Assembly: GCA_907165065.1 (NCBI GenBank)
Contig: OU015525.1
Span: 6,698,537 to 6,762,536 of the forward strand
Length of the DNA stretch: 64,000 nucleotides
From: Caprimulgus europaeus
Lineage: Eukaryota > Chordata > Aves > Caprimulgiformes > Caprimulgidae
Direction of reading: 5' to 3'
The translations under genes were made by a program, and so were the position numbers. Shown here piece after piece: positions 1-12,692 of this stretch. The notes below the pieces were generated by a model. It worked only from the letters and a program-made list of their open reading frames with translations. It did no database searches and was not told the DNA's origin. Position 1 is the first letter of the stretch. The number at the start of each line of letters is the position of its first letter.

Positions 1-782
1 TAAAGCACTGTCTTGACTCCTCCTATCGTGTTTTTTCTGGAAACAAATACAGTTTGACTTTCCAGAGCTGTCACTCAAACCTTTCTCCTCTACTGAACTC
101 ACTAAAAGTATTTTATTTAAAACCATAAAATGATGGCCTGCAGAATAAATGGTAACCTACTCATGGCTCATTAAATTTTATTGTCTCTGAGTGTAAATTA
201 CTTGAGGGCTGGTATATGTACTATGCATAATACAGGAGTTATCTGCTGGGCTAGGAAAATGAACCTGTGAAAATGAAAATTTATACAGCTCCAGTTACTC
301 AAAAGTTCCCCATTTTGCTGCAGTAAATTATAGCAAATTAATATAGTTGCCTTAAAGAAATATACCCAGGAAAGTTTCTGATTATCCATTACTTCTGTTT
401 TGGTGTTAAAGTAGAAATTGTGGCTTTCTGAAGTGATAAAAAGGACTGTATGTTTTTATAAATATAATTGATTTTGCAATTTAATGTATGTTTGCATGCA
501 TGTGAAAGAGCTATAAATGAGTCATTGCCTGACAGTGTCATAACTGAAGACTTCAGGAATGCAGCATAATGACAGCATTAGATATTGAGTTGTTTCCTGG
601 CAGCAAAAGGTATAGAAAACACATCCCCTCGCATCAAAGAAAACAGACCAGCATTATAGCACCTAGGACAAAGCAGAGCATTTCTTGTGCAGACTAATTG
701 TTTGCAAGAAGGAAGTTGACTGTAATCAGGGCTGTAAATTATTATTTTGGGGTGTGATTGGTTAAAATAAAGTAATACTCGA

Positions 783-840
783 GAAAAAAAAAAAAACACC
801 AAAAAACAAAAAACCCCCTAAAAAAAGAAAAAAACATAAA
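783..840. repeat. A-rich low-complexity tract
   Basis: A run of A broken only by single C, G and T residues and one CCCCC. It looks like slippage-derived low complexity. No retrotransposon body is recognisable on either side. Confidence 0.8.
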
Positions 841-3800
841 CCAACAGGTTTTGAAACATTGTTACGAGAGATATCCAATGGATCTCATTTGGTGGTTATG
901 AAAACTTGAATTATCCAAGTGATGGAACTCTGAGCCCCAGAATTGTCTTCATCCAAGTAACTGGGAAAAGAAATGGAAATTGATTTGTCTTACTTGGTTT
1001 TACAACAAACCTTGGAGTAGGATCCTGTAGGAGATCTTCTGTTGATTATTTTTCACAATACAATAATAGACAGAATTCAGGTAACCTGAAAAATAGCATT
1101 TTTAGAACTAATAAAATCATTCTTTTTTTCTCCATTTTTCTAGACCATAAGATAGCTGGTATTCGCTGGAACGTGCTTCTGTGAACTTTGTTGGATTTGA
1201 CACAATTGTGCAAAATGACAGCACTGACAATTCTTACAGTCCTTGTTCAGAAAGAATGGGAACTGTGAGGGCTGTGGCATAAAGCAATATTTGGGAGATT
1301 TGAGGGAGACTTTGCCTGAAGGCATACGATTTCTGAAGTTGTCAGGGCTTAGATTTGGATTTTCTTTTCTTTGTTTACCACTGTGTCCTCGGTGAGTATT
1401 TGATGCTTAGCTATGATCAGTTGCAAAACACAAGATTTACTGGACTTCTGTTCTGATGCAGTTTGACAGAGCCTATACAAATCAGCATATTTTGCTCACA
1501 TCTTTGGGGAAAAATGAGAAGTCAGTCGTGAGCCAAGTGGAAAGAGGGGGATATGCAAGAATATTTGCAAATAATAAAAAATAATAGACATGGTTTCTTC
1601 CCACCTGCGTATGACTCATAGGAACCTACTTGGTAACACTGTGGCTGTGTAACAGATTGAAAGAAACAATAAAATTAAAAATCTGCCTTAGTAACCAAAC
1701 GTCAAACTGCTTAAAAAAATGAACCTACAAAGGTTGAAGTAATTTGTCACTGCCAAAAGACAACTAAATATTTCCTTTTTAGCCATTGTTTGACAGTTAC
1801 TAATGTTTAAATTTAAGAAGCTGAGGAAGAGATCAGAAATAGTGTTATGATTGTTCTAATTTTTATCTCCATTTGTGAAAACAAAACTAATCAACCACCA
1901 TGCAGTGACTGCTCTGCTTATAAAGATATCCACACTGAATTCTGGGCAAAGCTCTTAAATAGATTTGGGTGGGCATGGGTGGCATATATCCCTTCTCTCC
2001 TATGAGAATCTGTGTGAGTAAGAAATACAATGACCCATTAGGAAACTGTTTTCAGATACCTATTGTAAAAGTCATTACAGGAGCCAAGCCAGTGGGAGTA
2101 GAATGGCAGAATTCAAAGTGATCTTGGCCACCTGCAGAAGTAGTCTGAAAAGCAAACGGTGCAATTCATAAACATTCTGTTCATAGGCATGAATGACAAC
2201 ATATCATAAATCCCAAGAGGCTCATGTGCCTATACCCTTTCTGTTAAAGCAATTCACAAGACTTCTTGGTTTCTTGATATCATCATGCCATGTTGCTAGA
2301 CAGTAGGTATGTGTTCCCAACAGCTAATACCAGTGGGTCTTGATTAGAGCAAAGATTGATGGAGAATATAGACAAATGCTGTAATGCACAGAGATCCTGT
2401 ATATTTTTTTTTGTCTGACCTCTGAATTCTAGGTTCCTCAAGAAAAGGAAATAGCTCTTATTTTATGTTGCATGTTGTTTGAATAATGGCCCTCAGATTT
2501 TGCTTGTGGCAGCATCGAACTCAGAAAGGTCTTTTCTGCAAAACAAGAACTGGAAATGAGGAAATTTGTCAACTCATTTAAGTGAGACTTGCTTTTTGAT
2601 AATCTTTTTAGTATCCTTTCTACACTTTTTTCCTTCCTGGTTCTTTATATATTCCTTCCTTTGGACATGAAGATCCCTGTCTTTGCCTTTGAATCTTTCC
2701 TTCTGCATAAATGTCAAACATATTAACCTCAATGATATCTGAGAAGCAAATTCTATTTCTACTTGTAAGTCTTGAAAGAAGAGATACAAAAACAGAATAC
2801 TACTTCTTGGGGTAACCAGCAATCCATCTCCTCCCATTTCTCATTACACATCTTCCAAATTAAGGCTTAAGTGTTAAGTTTCCATCTAAGTTCTCCTTCT
2901 CCATAGATCAGGATCCATGTCCACTTTGTCACCAAATTCCCCACTTGCTAGCTGTGGGCTCTTTTTGCCGGTGCTCAGCTTATAGGTAATGCTGATATAT
3001 AGTCAATAGGCTTCACTAATGAGCTCACCTTTCAATTCAAATACAGTTCTCTAACTCAAGTTGCTGCTGTGTATAACTTGAGCATGATTTGTGTACCACC
3101 AGGGTCATAAATACCAGAACTTCGTGGCTGATATCTTTTACCCAGCCTGCAGATTTGGAACATAGTCTTCTTTTTTTTCAGGCTACAGTAACACTAAAAA
3201 AACATCCTTTATCTTATGACAAGTTGGTGCTCCAGTGTTTGAAGTAATTATCTCTTCCTCTATATATGGACATATTTGTAGCTGAGTATAATTTTATTTT
3301 AAGAGGGTAGTAGGATAAAAAGTGGTTGGGATTTGTTGGCTTAAAATGGCAGCTTCATGTGCTGCTGTCTCAAGGTCTTCACAAATCTCAAGCACAGTTT
3401 GTTGGGAAATTTCACCAAGCCCAAGCTAAGTTTTCATTGTGATGATGTTCTGCATAAACAAAGCGAGCTTGGTTGCTACAGGTAGATTTATTTAATGAGA
3501 CTGCTGAGTTGATCCTGTGCTTAGTGGCAGGATATCAGTCAGGACTCTCTTCCTCTGATTCCAGTGATAATAATCCACCTTAAAAATAGGGTTCATCGAG
3601 TGTTTGATCTCTGTGGTATTGAATTTTGAGGCAATTTCTGTGAACATTTTGGAAAAGCAAAAAAGGAATCACACTTCAGAAAGCCTAAATGGAGTAGCAG
3701 TGGGACAAGTGCAGTGCGACTTGCATTATTTCAAAAAATTGAATGACTTGCAGAGGATGCAGTGTCAGCCTAGTTCTCCTCATATGTTTTAGCTCATTGG

Positions 3801-6800
3801 TATGCCATTTTCCTAACAAGGAGGAGAGCCCACTGTGGTCAGAGGTAGGAAGGGGTGGTGCAATTGCTGAGTTCAGTCTGTCACTTTTGTACCAAACTGT
3901 AAAATAGGCATGTATTATAGTAGGTTGGAATATATTTTCTACACAAACATCCTCTCTGCATCCTACTGTTCACTGTTCCTCTGCTTAAAAATTTGCTGTG
4001 GCGTCCTGTACTATGTTACATGGCTGTTTATTTAACTTCACAATGTACAGGTGAGTTTAAGGTATGTTTTTATTTGTATCTGTAGCATGTTAAGAGGTTG
4101 TTCAGTCTGTTATGGTGTTTAAGTTTTGAAATGTGAAGCTACAATAATTCAATAACTTGCAGTCGCTATTAAAAATGTCTTTCAAAAATAATAAAAAAGG
4201 ATGTTTCCTTTCACTCTCTACAAGGAAATACTTTCTTTCTAAGTTGACCTAATATGTTCTTTTTTTTCCCAGTTTGGGCATTGAACTGTAAAATCAATTA
4301 TTCCTGTGGCTCTAGTCACACATGAACAGAGATCCAAGCCTGAAGTCACTTTCTCTCCAGCAGTGAATGGCAGTATTTAATAGAGCCTGGCATTTCTAAA
4401 TAGGAAGCTGTGGTCCTCACTGTTGTTTTTATTAAATAAAGAGCATTTCAGAATGACCGTTTGCTCTGGGTCTGCACATCAGAAAGCAACACTGAGACAA
4501 GTAGTTTGGTGCATGCAGTATGATAGAAGTTCACTGTGTTTAATAGCATATTGTGCCAAACACTATAACAGAAATGGCATCTGCAAGAGAATTGGATTTA
4601 AATAATTTGTCAGGTTCAAATTAGCCCACATGCTCTGGCAAAGTATCTTCAGTTGGCTCTTGTGTCAGCCGTGGCCATACCCTCCTGCAGGAAACACTGT
4701 GAGGACAACAAAAGATGGGACCTTCACTTCCCTACACACTTCTTCATTTCTGTCTCAGATCTCTCTAGTTCCTACTTTTTCTCTAAGTTGGAGGATTTCC
4801 ACACTCACACTAGACCCAGGCAAATACATGCTCTGGGACTGGTTGTCAGCTCCTTGGAGCCAGCAATCACTGCTGGATGAAGAAACCAAATTATTATGTC
4901 AGAAATATTTGTATTGTTTGAGGGAAGAAAATATCTATTCAAATTCAGGATGCCCCACAGTTCTCTCCTGACTGCACCTGAAAAGAGTTGCTCAGATGAT
5001 CTTTCTGAGGAATGTTTTCTCAAATACAAAACATGGAAAATGGTTCTGGCTTACTTACGATGCACTTCTGATTTTATAAATGACAACTGCTATATAACAA
5101 GAGAACCTGTTAATCTCTGTGTGTTGTTTTTATTACCATTAGTATTTCAGTATTTCCAGCCTGACATAAATATAACCACCCAATTAAATCCTGATTCTTG
5201 CTCCAAAAGCTGAAGAATGAAAAAAGGTAAATGAAGTTGGAAGCTCTGTTACCGCTAAGTCCTAAAACAGTGAAGGACAGTTCAAAACTGTATTAATTAA
5301 TTTCAGGGGTTTTTTTAGTAAGCACTGGGATGGAACTTCTCTGTCCATCTCTGAATTTTTTGCATCCCAGCTTCTAGTTTAATTTTACTTCATACACAGT
5401 CTGTGAAAAGCAAAGAACATTTTTAGAGAATAATACATTATAACATCAACATTTGAAGAAGAGGGGATGAACTGTGCTCCAGAAATGCTTCTTTCTCTCT
5501 GTGCACTATGAAGGGAGACCAGAGCTCAGCTGGATACATTTACAGTTCAAATATAAAAATTTTGCTAGACACTAATCTCACCATTCCTATGTGAGCTAAC
5601 TGGGATATGTGTTACAGCTTTGATCATTGCTGCCTATGTAATTAATTGCAAACTTTTAAAACCAAAACTATTAAGATGTTACAAAATCCTGGGAAGCATG
5701 TACCTACTCAGTTATTTATTTATTCATATATTTAGTATCAGACAGTACATTGCATTGAAGCAAAGAACAGAATTCCTCCACCAGCTGCTAACCTTCGTGA
5801 TTTCATAGCATAAAGCCATTTACACCCCAACCAGAGCAGCAGTTGAACGTATCCTTCCCTGTTGCTATGTATAAAATGGGATAAAAACATTTTTGGTATT
5901 TTCTGTTGTCCTGAATGCTAATTCTAATGGCACAATTGCATTATGCCACTGAACAGGATTTCCTCCTCTGTGTGTACATACAGGTGGGAGAGACAAGAAA
6001 ATGTTAACAAGTGTCTTTTTAAAACTTGACCAGTTTTATGCTTGCTGCCTGCAGCGATATGTGATAACATGGCAGTTCTTTAGCTCAGGGGTTCTTGTTT
6101 GATCACAGCAAGAGGAGTGGATTTGCTTTCTTTATCTGTGAGCAAGCAGCATGGACTCTTTAATCAGAAAGGACAATGTACTGAGGCCCTTTTTGATGTC
6201 TCCACTGTGTTATTTTGCTTAGGAGGTCAGAATTTACACCATAAGTGTGTATGTGTATTTATAAATTTAGAAGACCAGCTTTTTTAATATATACATGTAT
6301 GTCTGACTCTTTATCTATCTATGCATCTAAACTGTCCCCTTTTTTTGCATAAACAATTATTTTTAAGCAGTTTGAAAATAAACCACTATTTTTTCCTCAT
6401 AAAATAATTATTTAATATTGCTGTACCATCTCCTAACCAAAGAATACTTCAGTGTGCTTTGGGAATGTTCCCTACATGGAATCTTAATAACAAGATGAAG
6501 ATATGAACTAATATATGTCATTTTCATAAATATATCCAACAGAGCAAAAGGAAAGCATATGACTTTTCTTGTGCCAGATGAATCAGTGCTTGTCTTGGAA
6601 GAAGTATGCCTCCTGTCAGACACCCGCTCTAACTTTCATGAGATGTCTTCCCCAGTGCTTAATTTACTGCTAAAGAAATGTTTTTATGGCTTTAATTTTC
6701 TCTATGGTGATGTATAATCCTAGATATCAGGTGAATGAAATGGAATTTTTTTTCTCTTCTTATTCATCATCATCAGAATTCTTTGAAGACATTTATAGAA

Positions 6801-8665
6801 TACTGTGTGTGTGCTTTTACATGAAGAGCCATCATTATTGTTGACACTTGTGATGATATATAGGACATAACTTAGCCTCCAGACACTAGGTTCAGTTTTC
6901 AAAGTGATGTGGGAAATAGACTTCAGACAAGCTGAGGAGATTTCAGAATTTGGCTTCATTCTGTTGAATAAAAATTTAAAAATTGTGAAATGTCCCCCAA
7001 AAGAAAAATTTGGAAAAAACCCCACAACACACCAAAACACCTGTGCATGGAAGACAGTTTTTTTGTTTCATTTTAGACCATCAAACTGTATGATATACTG
7101 CTATCTGAACATGATCTTGATGAAAAAGCATTTTTTTTAAAGGCAGAAGCTTTATTTAAAATGAAAAATCAAAATGTTTTATTGTAAGAGTGCCAATATG
7201 AGACATTTGGAACCTTGTCGGTGTTTCACCAGATTTTTCTCTCAGAAGAACTTTAAGGGAAATCAATGTGACCTGTGAAGCATTTTTGTTTTACTAAAAT
7301 GGTATTTTTGGATGGAAATTTTCCTATCAAAGTCTTTATAGGCCACTTCTTTCTCTGCTACTTGTAATTAAGAAACCTTGTGTTTTGAACAGTAACTTAT
7401 AGTATCAAAACGTTGAGACACAACCATTAGAGCTGACCAGGATAATTCTCTTTTACCTGTTTAGAGGATGGCTCTTTTTCAAGATTGATAGTTCCTGTTT
7501 TTCAAGGGTCTCAAGTCAAATACTTTCTTCCTGTTAATTTTGTGCAAAGTGTAAATTATCACTAAATCCAACTCTTATCAGATATTTTTTTCTATTGCAT
7601 TATCATCCTAGTGGTTTTGACAAAGTAACTCTAACTTAAAGAGTTAATATGAAAGTCTAATTTTATCTTGTATTTATGAAATACCAACTTATGTTTTTTT
7701 TTATGTAACAGATTTAGTGAGAGGCAAAGCATAAATAGTTCCATATAGTCAGCGTCTTTCTAACTATTGTCCTTTATTGACACTTTTGATTAGTGTTACT
7801 AGTGTCATATAAATCAAAGGTAAATATAATATAGTGATTTTATTTTTCTTTTATTTTAGAGATTTGTGTAATGAACAATCATATATAGCAGACTAATAAA
7901 TCAATAAAAGCAAGGCAATTTATTAAGTTGATAGATTATGCACATTCAAGTGCATCCTAGTCCAATATATCTGTTTATTTTACAGGTTTGGTTCTAGGTT
8001 TCACTTTGATGGAAGGTATTTAAGTGTTCCAATTTTCCATAACTCTTTCTCCTATAAGCATGTTGTCTTTCTCTTAGTGGATATTGGAGAAATTAGGTTT
8101 ATGTGGTTGTCATTCATCCCTCAAGAAAGTTCTGCATTCACAGATCTGCTGCTGACAGATGGAGAACACAGAGGTGTAGTGTTTTCCTGTCAGGTAGGAT
8201 CAAGGTTTGTGTACCGTGCCGGTTATATGTAGTCCACAGTCTTTCTGTTAGACAAATATTTAAAGTACCTTTTCTTTTTTCACTGCCCATTTTCACCACA
8301 CCTTTGAAAATTTAATGTCTTGGGGACTTTTTCCTGTCTTTCAAAGAAGGCTAAATTCAGCCATCATTTAGAAAAACTCCTGGGAACACTGGCAGAGACA
8401 CACGATCACAGAGACAGCATGATTGGATATGCAGTGTGTGCTGAAAAGCAGGCCAACAAGAAGCAGTATGTCACCACAGAATAGCACCCACAAGCTGGCC
8501 ACTGTGGACCTTCATGTCTTGGAACTATAGTATGTTTTCAGATTTGTCAATAATTTTTCACTCTCTGGCATAGGGATCTAGAAGTTATTTTTTATTAATG
8601 AGTGAACTGGTGAGGGGGAGTTGTTCTGTTTTGTTTTGTTTTCCATAGCTGAACGGAAAGGTAAA

Positions 8666-8792
8666 TATACACACACATGTGTGTATACATATAGAGCTTT
8701 ATATATATAAAAATACTGTATATATATATATATATATAAAATACTGTATATATATATCTATATATATACTGTATATATTTATAAAAATATTC
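8666..8792. repeat. AT-rich palindromic microsatellite block
   Basis: It opens with a 22-bp inverted repeat (8666-8687, arms of TATACACACA with a 2-base centre). Several TA runs follow, separated by three copies of a TACTGTATATA core. Both the arms and the TA runs can fold on themselves, so the block is a candidate cruciform or fragile site. It lies in the upstream intron of FAM135B. Confidence 0.8.
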
Positions 8793-10808
8793 TTAGTGAA
8801 CCCAAATGCAGGATTTTTCTGTTTCTTTCCAATGAAACATTCTAATCGAAAGCACTTAATTTTAAATCACTGAGGTTCTTTTTTTCCCTTTGGATTTCAT
8901 GTCATTCCTGCCATAGGAACTGCTATGGGGCTCAGAAGAAGACCCTTTGCCTCTTCACTCTTCTCTCAGAATTTTATTTAGCATATTTACATGATAACCT
9001 CTGTAAGACAAAAATAATTTCTGGTGCAGTCCATTTCAGTAAATGGAGAAATGCCCTTCTCCCACCATTGCTGTCCTCTGCTCAACCTGTAGATTTTGCA
9101 TTAAAAATATTGATTTCATCAACAAGGATATATCATATCTCCCTCAACATACATAGTCATGTGTGTCCCTTCGCATGAACATCTGTGGGTCTACTGTTGG
9201 TTTTTCAGCAAGAAATAAAAAGACAGGGTTAAAGTAGGGAGAGAAATGGTCAGGAGAAATTAAAAACTAAAATAAATGAAGCTATTTAGTAAATCTGTGT
9301 TTGCTTTCTGTCTCTGTGGAAGGCTAGATATAGCAGACCTTATGTTTTTATTGGGGTCTCTGTCTTAACTGCAGTATAAGTAATATGAATCTTTTAGAAA
9401 TTATGCTTCTGAAAGCATTTGGCAGTTTCTGTAAAATAAAGCATTTTGTCTTCAGTGGCAAGAGCCATGAGTTTAAATCATAAGTGTGTTAAAAATATGA
9501 AGTTCAAGTTCATCCTATAGTTATAGTTATGGAATATCAGGTTGTCAGGGTTGTGACAGCATGGACGCTCAGCACACTTAGGCGTTAATTCACTGGTGAT
9601 CCAGGAACCCCTCAGTTTGTCACCTACATGCATGAGATAATGGATCAACATGAGAGAAGGTGGCAACAAGTAGGAGAAGCATTAACTCATTGCTGTGGAA
9701 TATTTCTGGGTGGAAATTTTGATCAGACCCAGAGATTCCTCTAAGCAGCTCCTAGAAAAGCTGATCAGTACAACTTGAGTGCTGTAGTATAGTGACAAAC
9801 ATCCTGGGTGGTCAATCTGGCTGTCCCAGAGATTCTAATGGGAAGTTCCTGAGGCAGAAGTGACCAAACTGAACAAAGATAAAATTCTTGTGAATGGTCG
9901 ATAGGAAGTATTCCTGCATAGGTCTTTCTAGAACAGTCTTTCATAAACATTTGAGATATTAATGAGATGTTTCATATGTTTAAGATACCAAATAACAATG
10001 GATCATGTATGTGCTGGAGTGGTCACACAGGACCACAGCTCGGCAGAACAACAGTTGGGGAATTCTCACCCAATCCAGCTGAATGGAAACTTGCATCATA
10101 GCCGGGACAGCAATCAACTGTCCTGTTCAGGAGATTGGATTCCCATGCAAGTGTTACCTGATACAAAGAGCCCAGTAAATTAGGTTTTTTGTTTGACTGG
10201 TTGATTTGGGTTCTTATAGCCAACACTTTACAGATATAAATGTTTGTGAAATTAACAAGCATAAGATAACTAGCACAATATAAGTTGCATGATATAACTC
10301 CTGGTTCTCTTTCTGTTTTGCTTTTTTTTTTCTTTAATTCTAATATACAAATATCTCTCTTTGTCATTTGTTCCTACACATGTGAAAGAGTGTTCTTCTG
10401 CCCATATGCTTCAATCATATCTGTAATTACCAGAAACTGTTATCTTCTCATCCTCTCTTTTTTTTTAAAAAAAAATAAAAATAATGAGGTGTAAACACTA
10501 ATATATTAGCTGAAGTAATAACTATAATATCATTTACAACCACCAAATAACAAGAAATCTCCTATCTTAGAAAACAGTTTCCAAAGCAGAGATGAAAAAT
10601 CTCCTTAGTCAGTAAGTTTAAAGCTAGAACAAAATTTATGTATTAGATGACCAATACAGGCATGCAGATGAATGAGCAGACACTGTGCTTTCAGAAACTG
10701 CATTAATATTGGAATGCTGAGATTTATTCCTCTGTTTCAAGCAGTTCTCCAGATCTTCACCAGAAGTATGCATGGTAGGCTAATTCTGTTTGATCATGGT
10801 AGTTCCAC

Positions 10809-11442
10809 TGGGCTAACCCTTGGCTAGCAGCCAGCACAGCTGTTGACCCACTCCGCGCCACCCACAGGAGATAGGGGAGAGGACTGGGGGGCAAGGAGAC
10901 TCCTAGGTTGAGATAAGGACAATTTAATAATAGAAAATAGAAAGAAAAGAAAACTTAAAATAATACTGATATTAAAATAGTAGTGATAATAATAACAGTT
11001 ACTAAATATGTCAATGAGTGATATCCAGTGCAACTGCTCACCACCCACCCACAAAGCCCAGCCTGTTCCCAGATAACGATCCCAGAGGAGCAACAATCCT
11101 GAACCAAAGCTGCAATCCTGGAAGAGTGAGAGCCTAAGCAAAAGTCGAAGAGAGGAAGAGCCCCTCACCAATATACTGACTATGATGAGATATGAGATGG
11201 GATATCCCATTGGTATATCCAAATGCCAATTTAGCTTATTAATTTAAACATTCCTCATTCCCTTAGCTCTTGCACTTGTAGACTAACAGAACACAAAGTT
11301 CTTCACTTCCAAGGACAAAAATGCAAATACTGGGATGTTCTCAGTGTTTCTCTCGTAACAAATCCCAGGTTGAAAGCAAAATGCAGCATTATTCCAGCTA
11401 CTAAAGAGAAACCCAGCTCTGTCCCAGCTGAAAACCAGGACT
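10809..11442 (-). mobile_element. endogenous retrovirus solo LTR, antisense
   Basis: The left end resembles the reverse of the avian LTR terminus with a TTTAACCC core (here GCTAACCC). It is followed by a GAGATAAGGACAATTTAATA block like those in the two other LTRs of this window. A region with CAACTGCTCACCACCCACCC follows, and the right end contains a CTCTGTCCCAGCTGAAAACC motif that corresponds to the U3 start of such LTRs. Read on the minus strand it runs U3 to U5. The internal part is diverged and I found no clear target-site duplication. No gag, pol or env remnant flanks it. Family assignment rests on remembered avian LTR patterns and internal comparison only. Confidence 0.65.
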
Positions 11443-12436
11443 GCTGGAGACTGAAAAACTTGTCTGTTTAGTCTGGAATGTCTTTTTAGTATCCTAAAAT
11501 TCTTGACAAGCAATTTGAATTTGAATCTGAATCTGAAATGCTGTTTCAAATTAGATTAAATATAAAAGGTCTAATTTACCAACTGTGAGTGCTATTGTTG
11601 AACATTGCACATAGTTAACATAGCTTGTGAAATTACTCTAATATAAAACAAATACAAGCAACTTACTGTACATTACAAAGCGTAAAATCCAATTGGTGCT
11701 TTTTGATATTAGATGGATTTGGTACACTGGAAGTGGATATTCACAAATTGTTCTCTGCATTTGAATAATGAATTGGCATGAACCTTATTTAATTACAGTG
11801 TTTGTTTTTCTCAAGTAATTTTCCTTTCTCTTGTTATAAAGGAGAAGTACATTTATAAAGTAATACACTCTAATTGTAGGAGAAATCTCTTGACTGAAAG
11901 CATTACACAGGAAACCTATTCATTTAAAAGGCTGATCTATTTAAATGTATTCAGCAGGGATATTGTCAATAATGTTTAGTTTGTTTGGGATTGTTGATTT
12001 TGTAGGCTATTTTACTTGGCTGGGTAAATCTAGAAGAACATCTTGGAGGACAGATGGACAAGGGACAGTGATGGTCCAGTGTTGGGATCTAACTTTGCAG
12101 AACGTGATCAAATTGAACTGAAGGTTTTACATTTTCAAAACACGAGGCAGATGTTTTTATCTGGCATTTGATTAGATTTTCTTTTTTTTTTTTTTTTAAT
12201 GTCCTCACTCCTCAGTAAACTGAGAAACTGAGAAATTAAGGGTAGATGTACATGATTCTTTATGACACTCTGCAAACATACCTTAAGTGATATATCCTTT
12301 TTGATATGATACATACACTTAGGTCTTCACCTGACACTCTGCCAGCTCGACCAGAGAGCAGTGGTATGCACCCAGCAGGAGACCATGTCCTCTCTAAACT
12401 CTGCATCCTCTGTGACTGATGCAGCTTTGCAGACAG

Positions 12437-12692
12437 ATCTCTGGTGGGAACAAGTGGTATTCCCTAGAGCTCAGTGTTGGGGCCAGCTCTGTTTAATATC
12501 TTTGTCAATGATCTGGATGAGGGGATCGTGTGCACCCTCAGTAAGTTTGCAGATGACACCAAGTTGGATGGGAGTGTTGATCTGCTTGAGGGTAGGAAGG
12601 CTCTACAGAGGGATCGGGACGGCGTTGATTAATGGGCTGAAGATAATGTATTCGATTCAATAAAGCTCAGTGCTGGGCCCTGCGCTTGGAGT
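12437..12692 (+). mobile_element. CR1 LINE fragment (reverse transcriptase region)
   Basis: Reading in broken frames, this encodes part of CR1 ORF2, including a [13 protein letters not shown] segment that covers the reverse-transcriptase FADD active-site box. The order and wording of adjacent DNA (GGGGCCAGCTCTGTTTAATATC, then the FADD region, then a GCTGGGCCCTGCGCTTGG end) match the family. It is truncated at both ends, lacks the CR1 3' tail, and has frame damage after the FADD box, so it is a dead fossil copy. Confidence 0.85.

Noticed and set aside
10824-11222. 132-residue minus-strand open frame
   Set aside because: It lies wholly inside the antisense LTR and has no protein resemblance.
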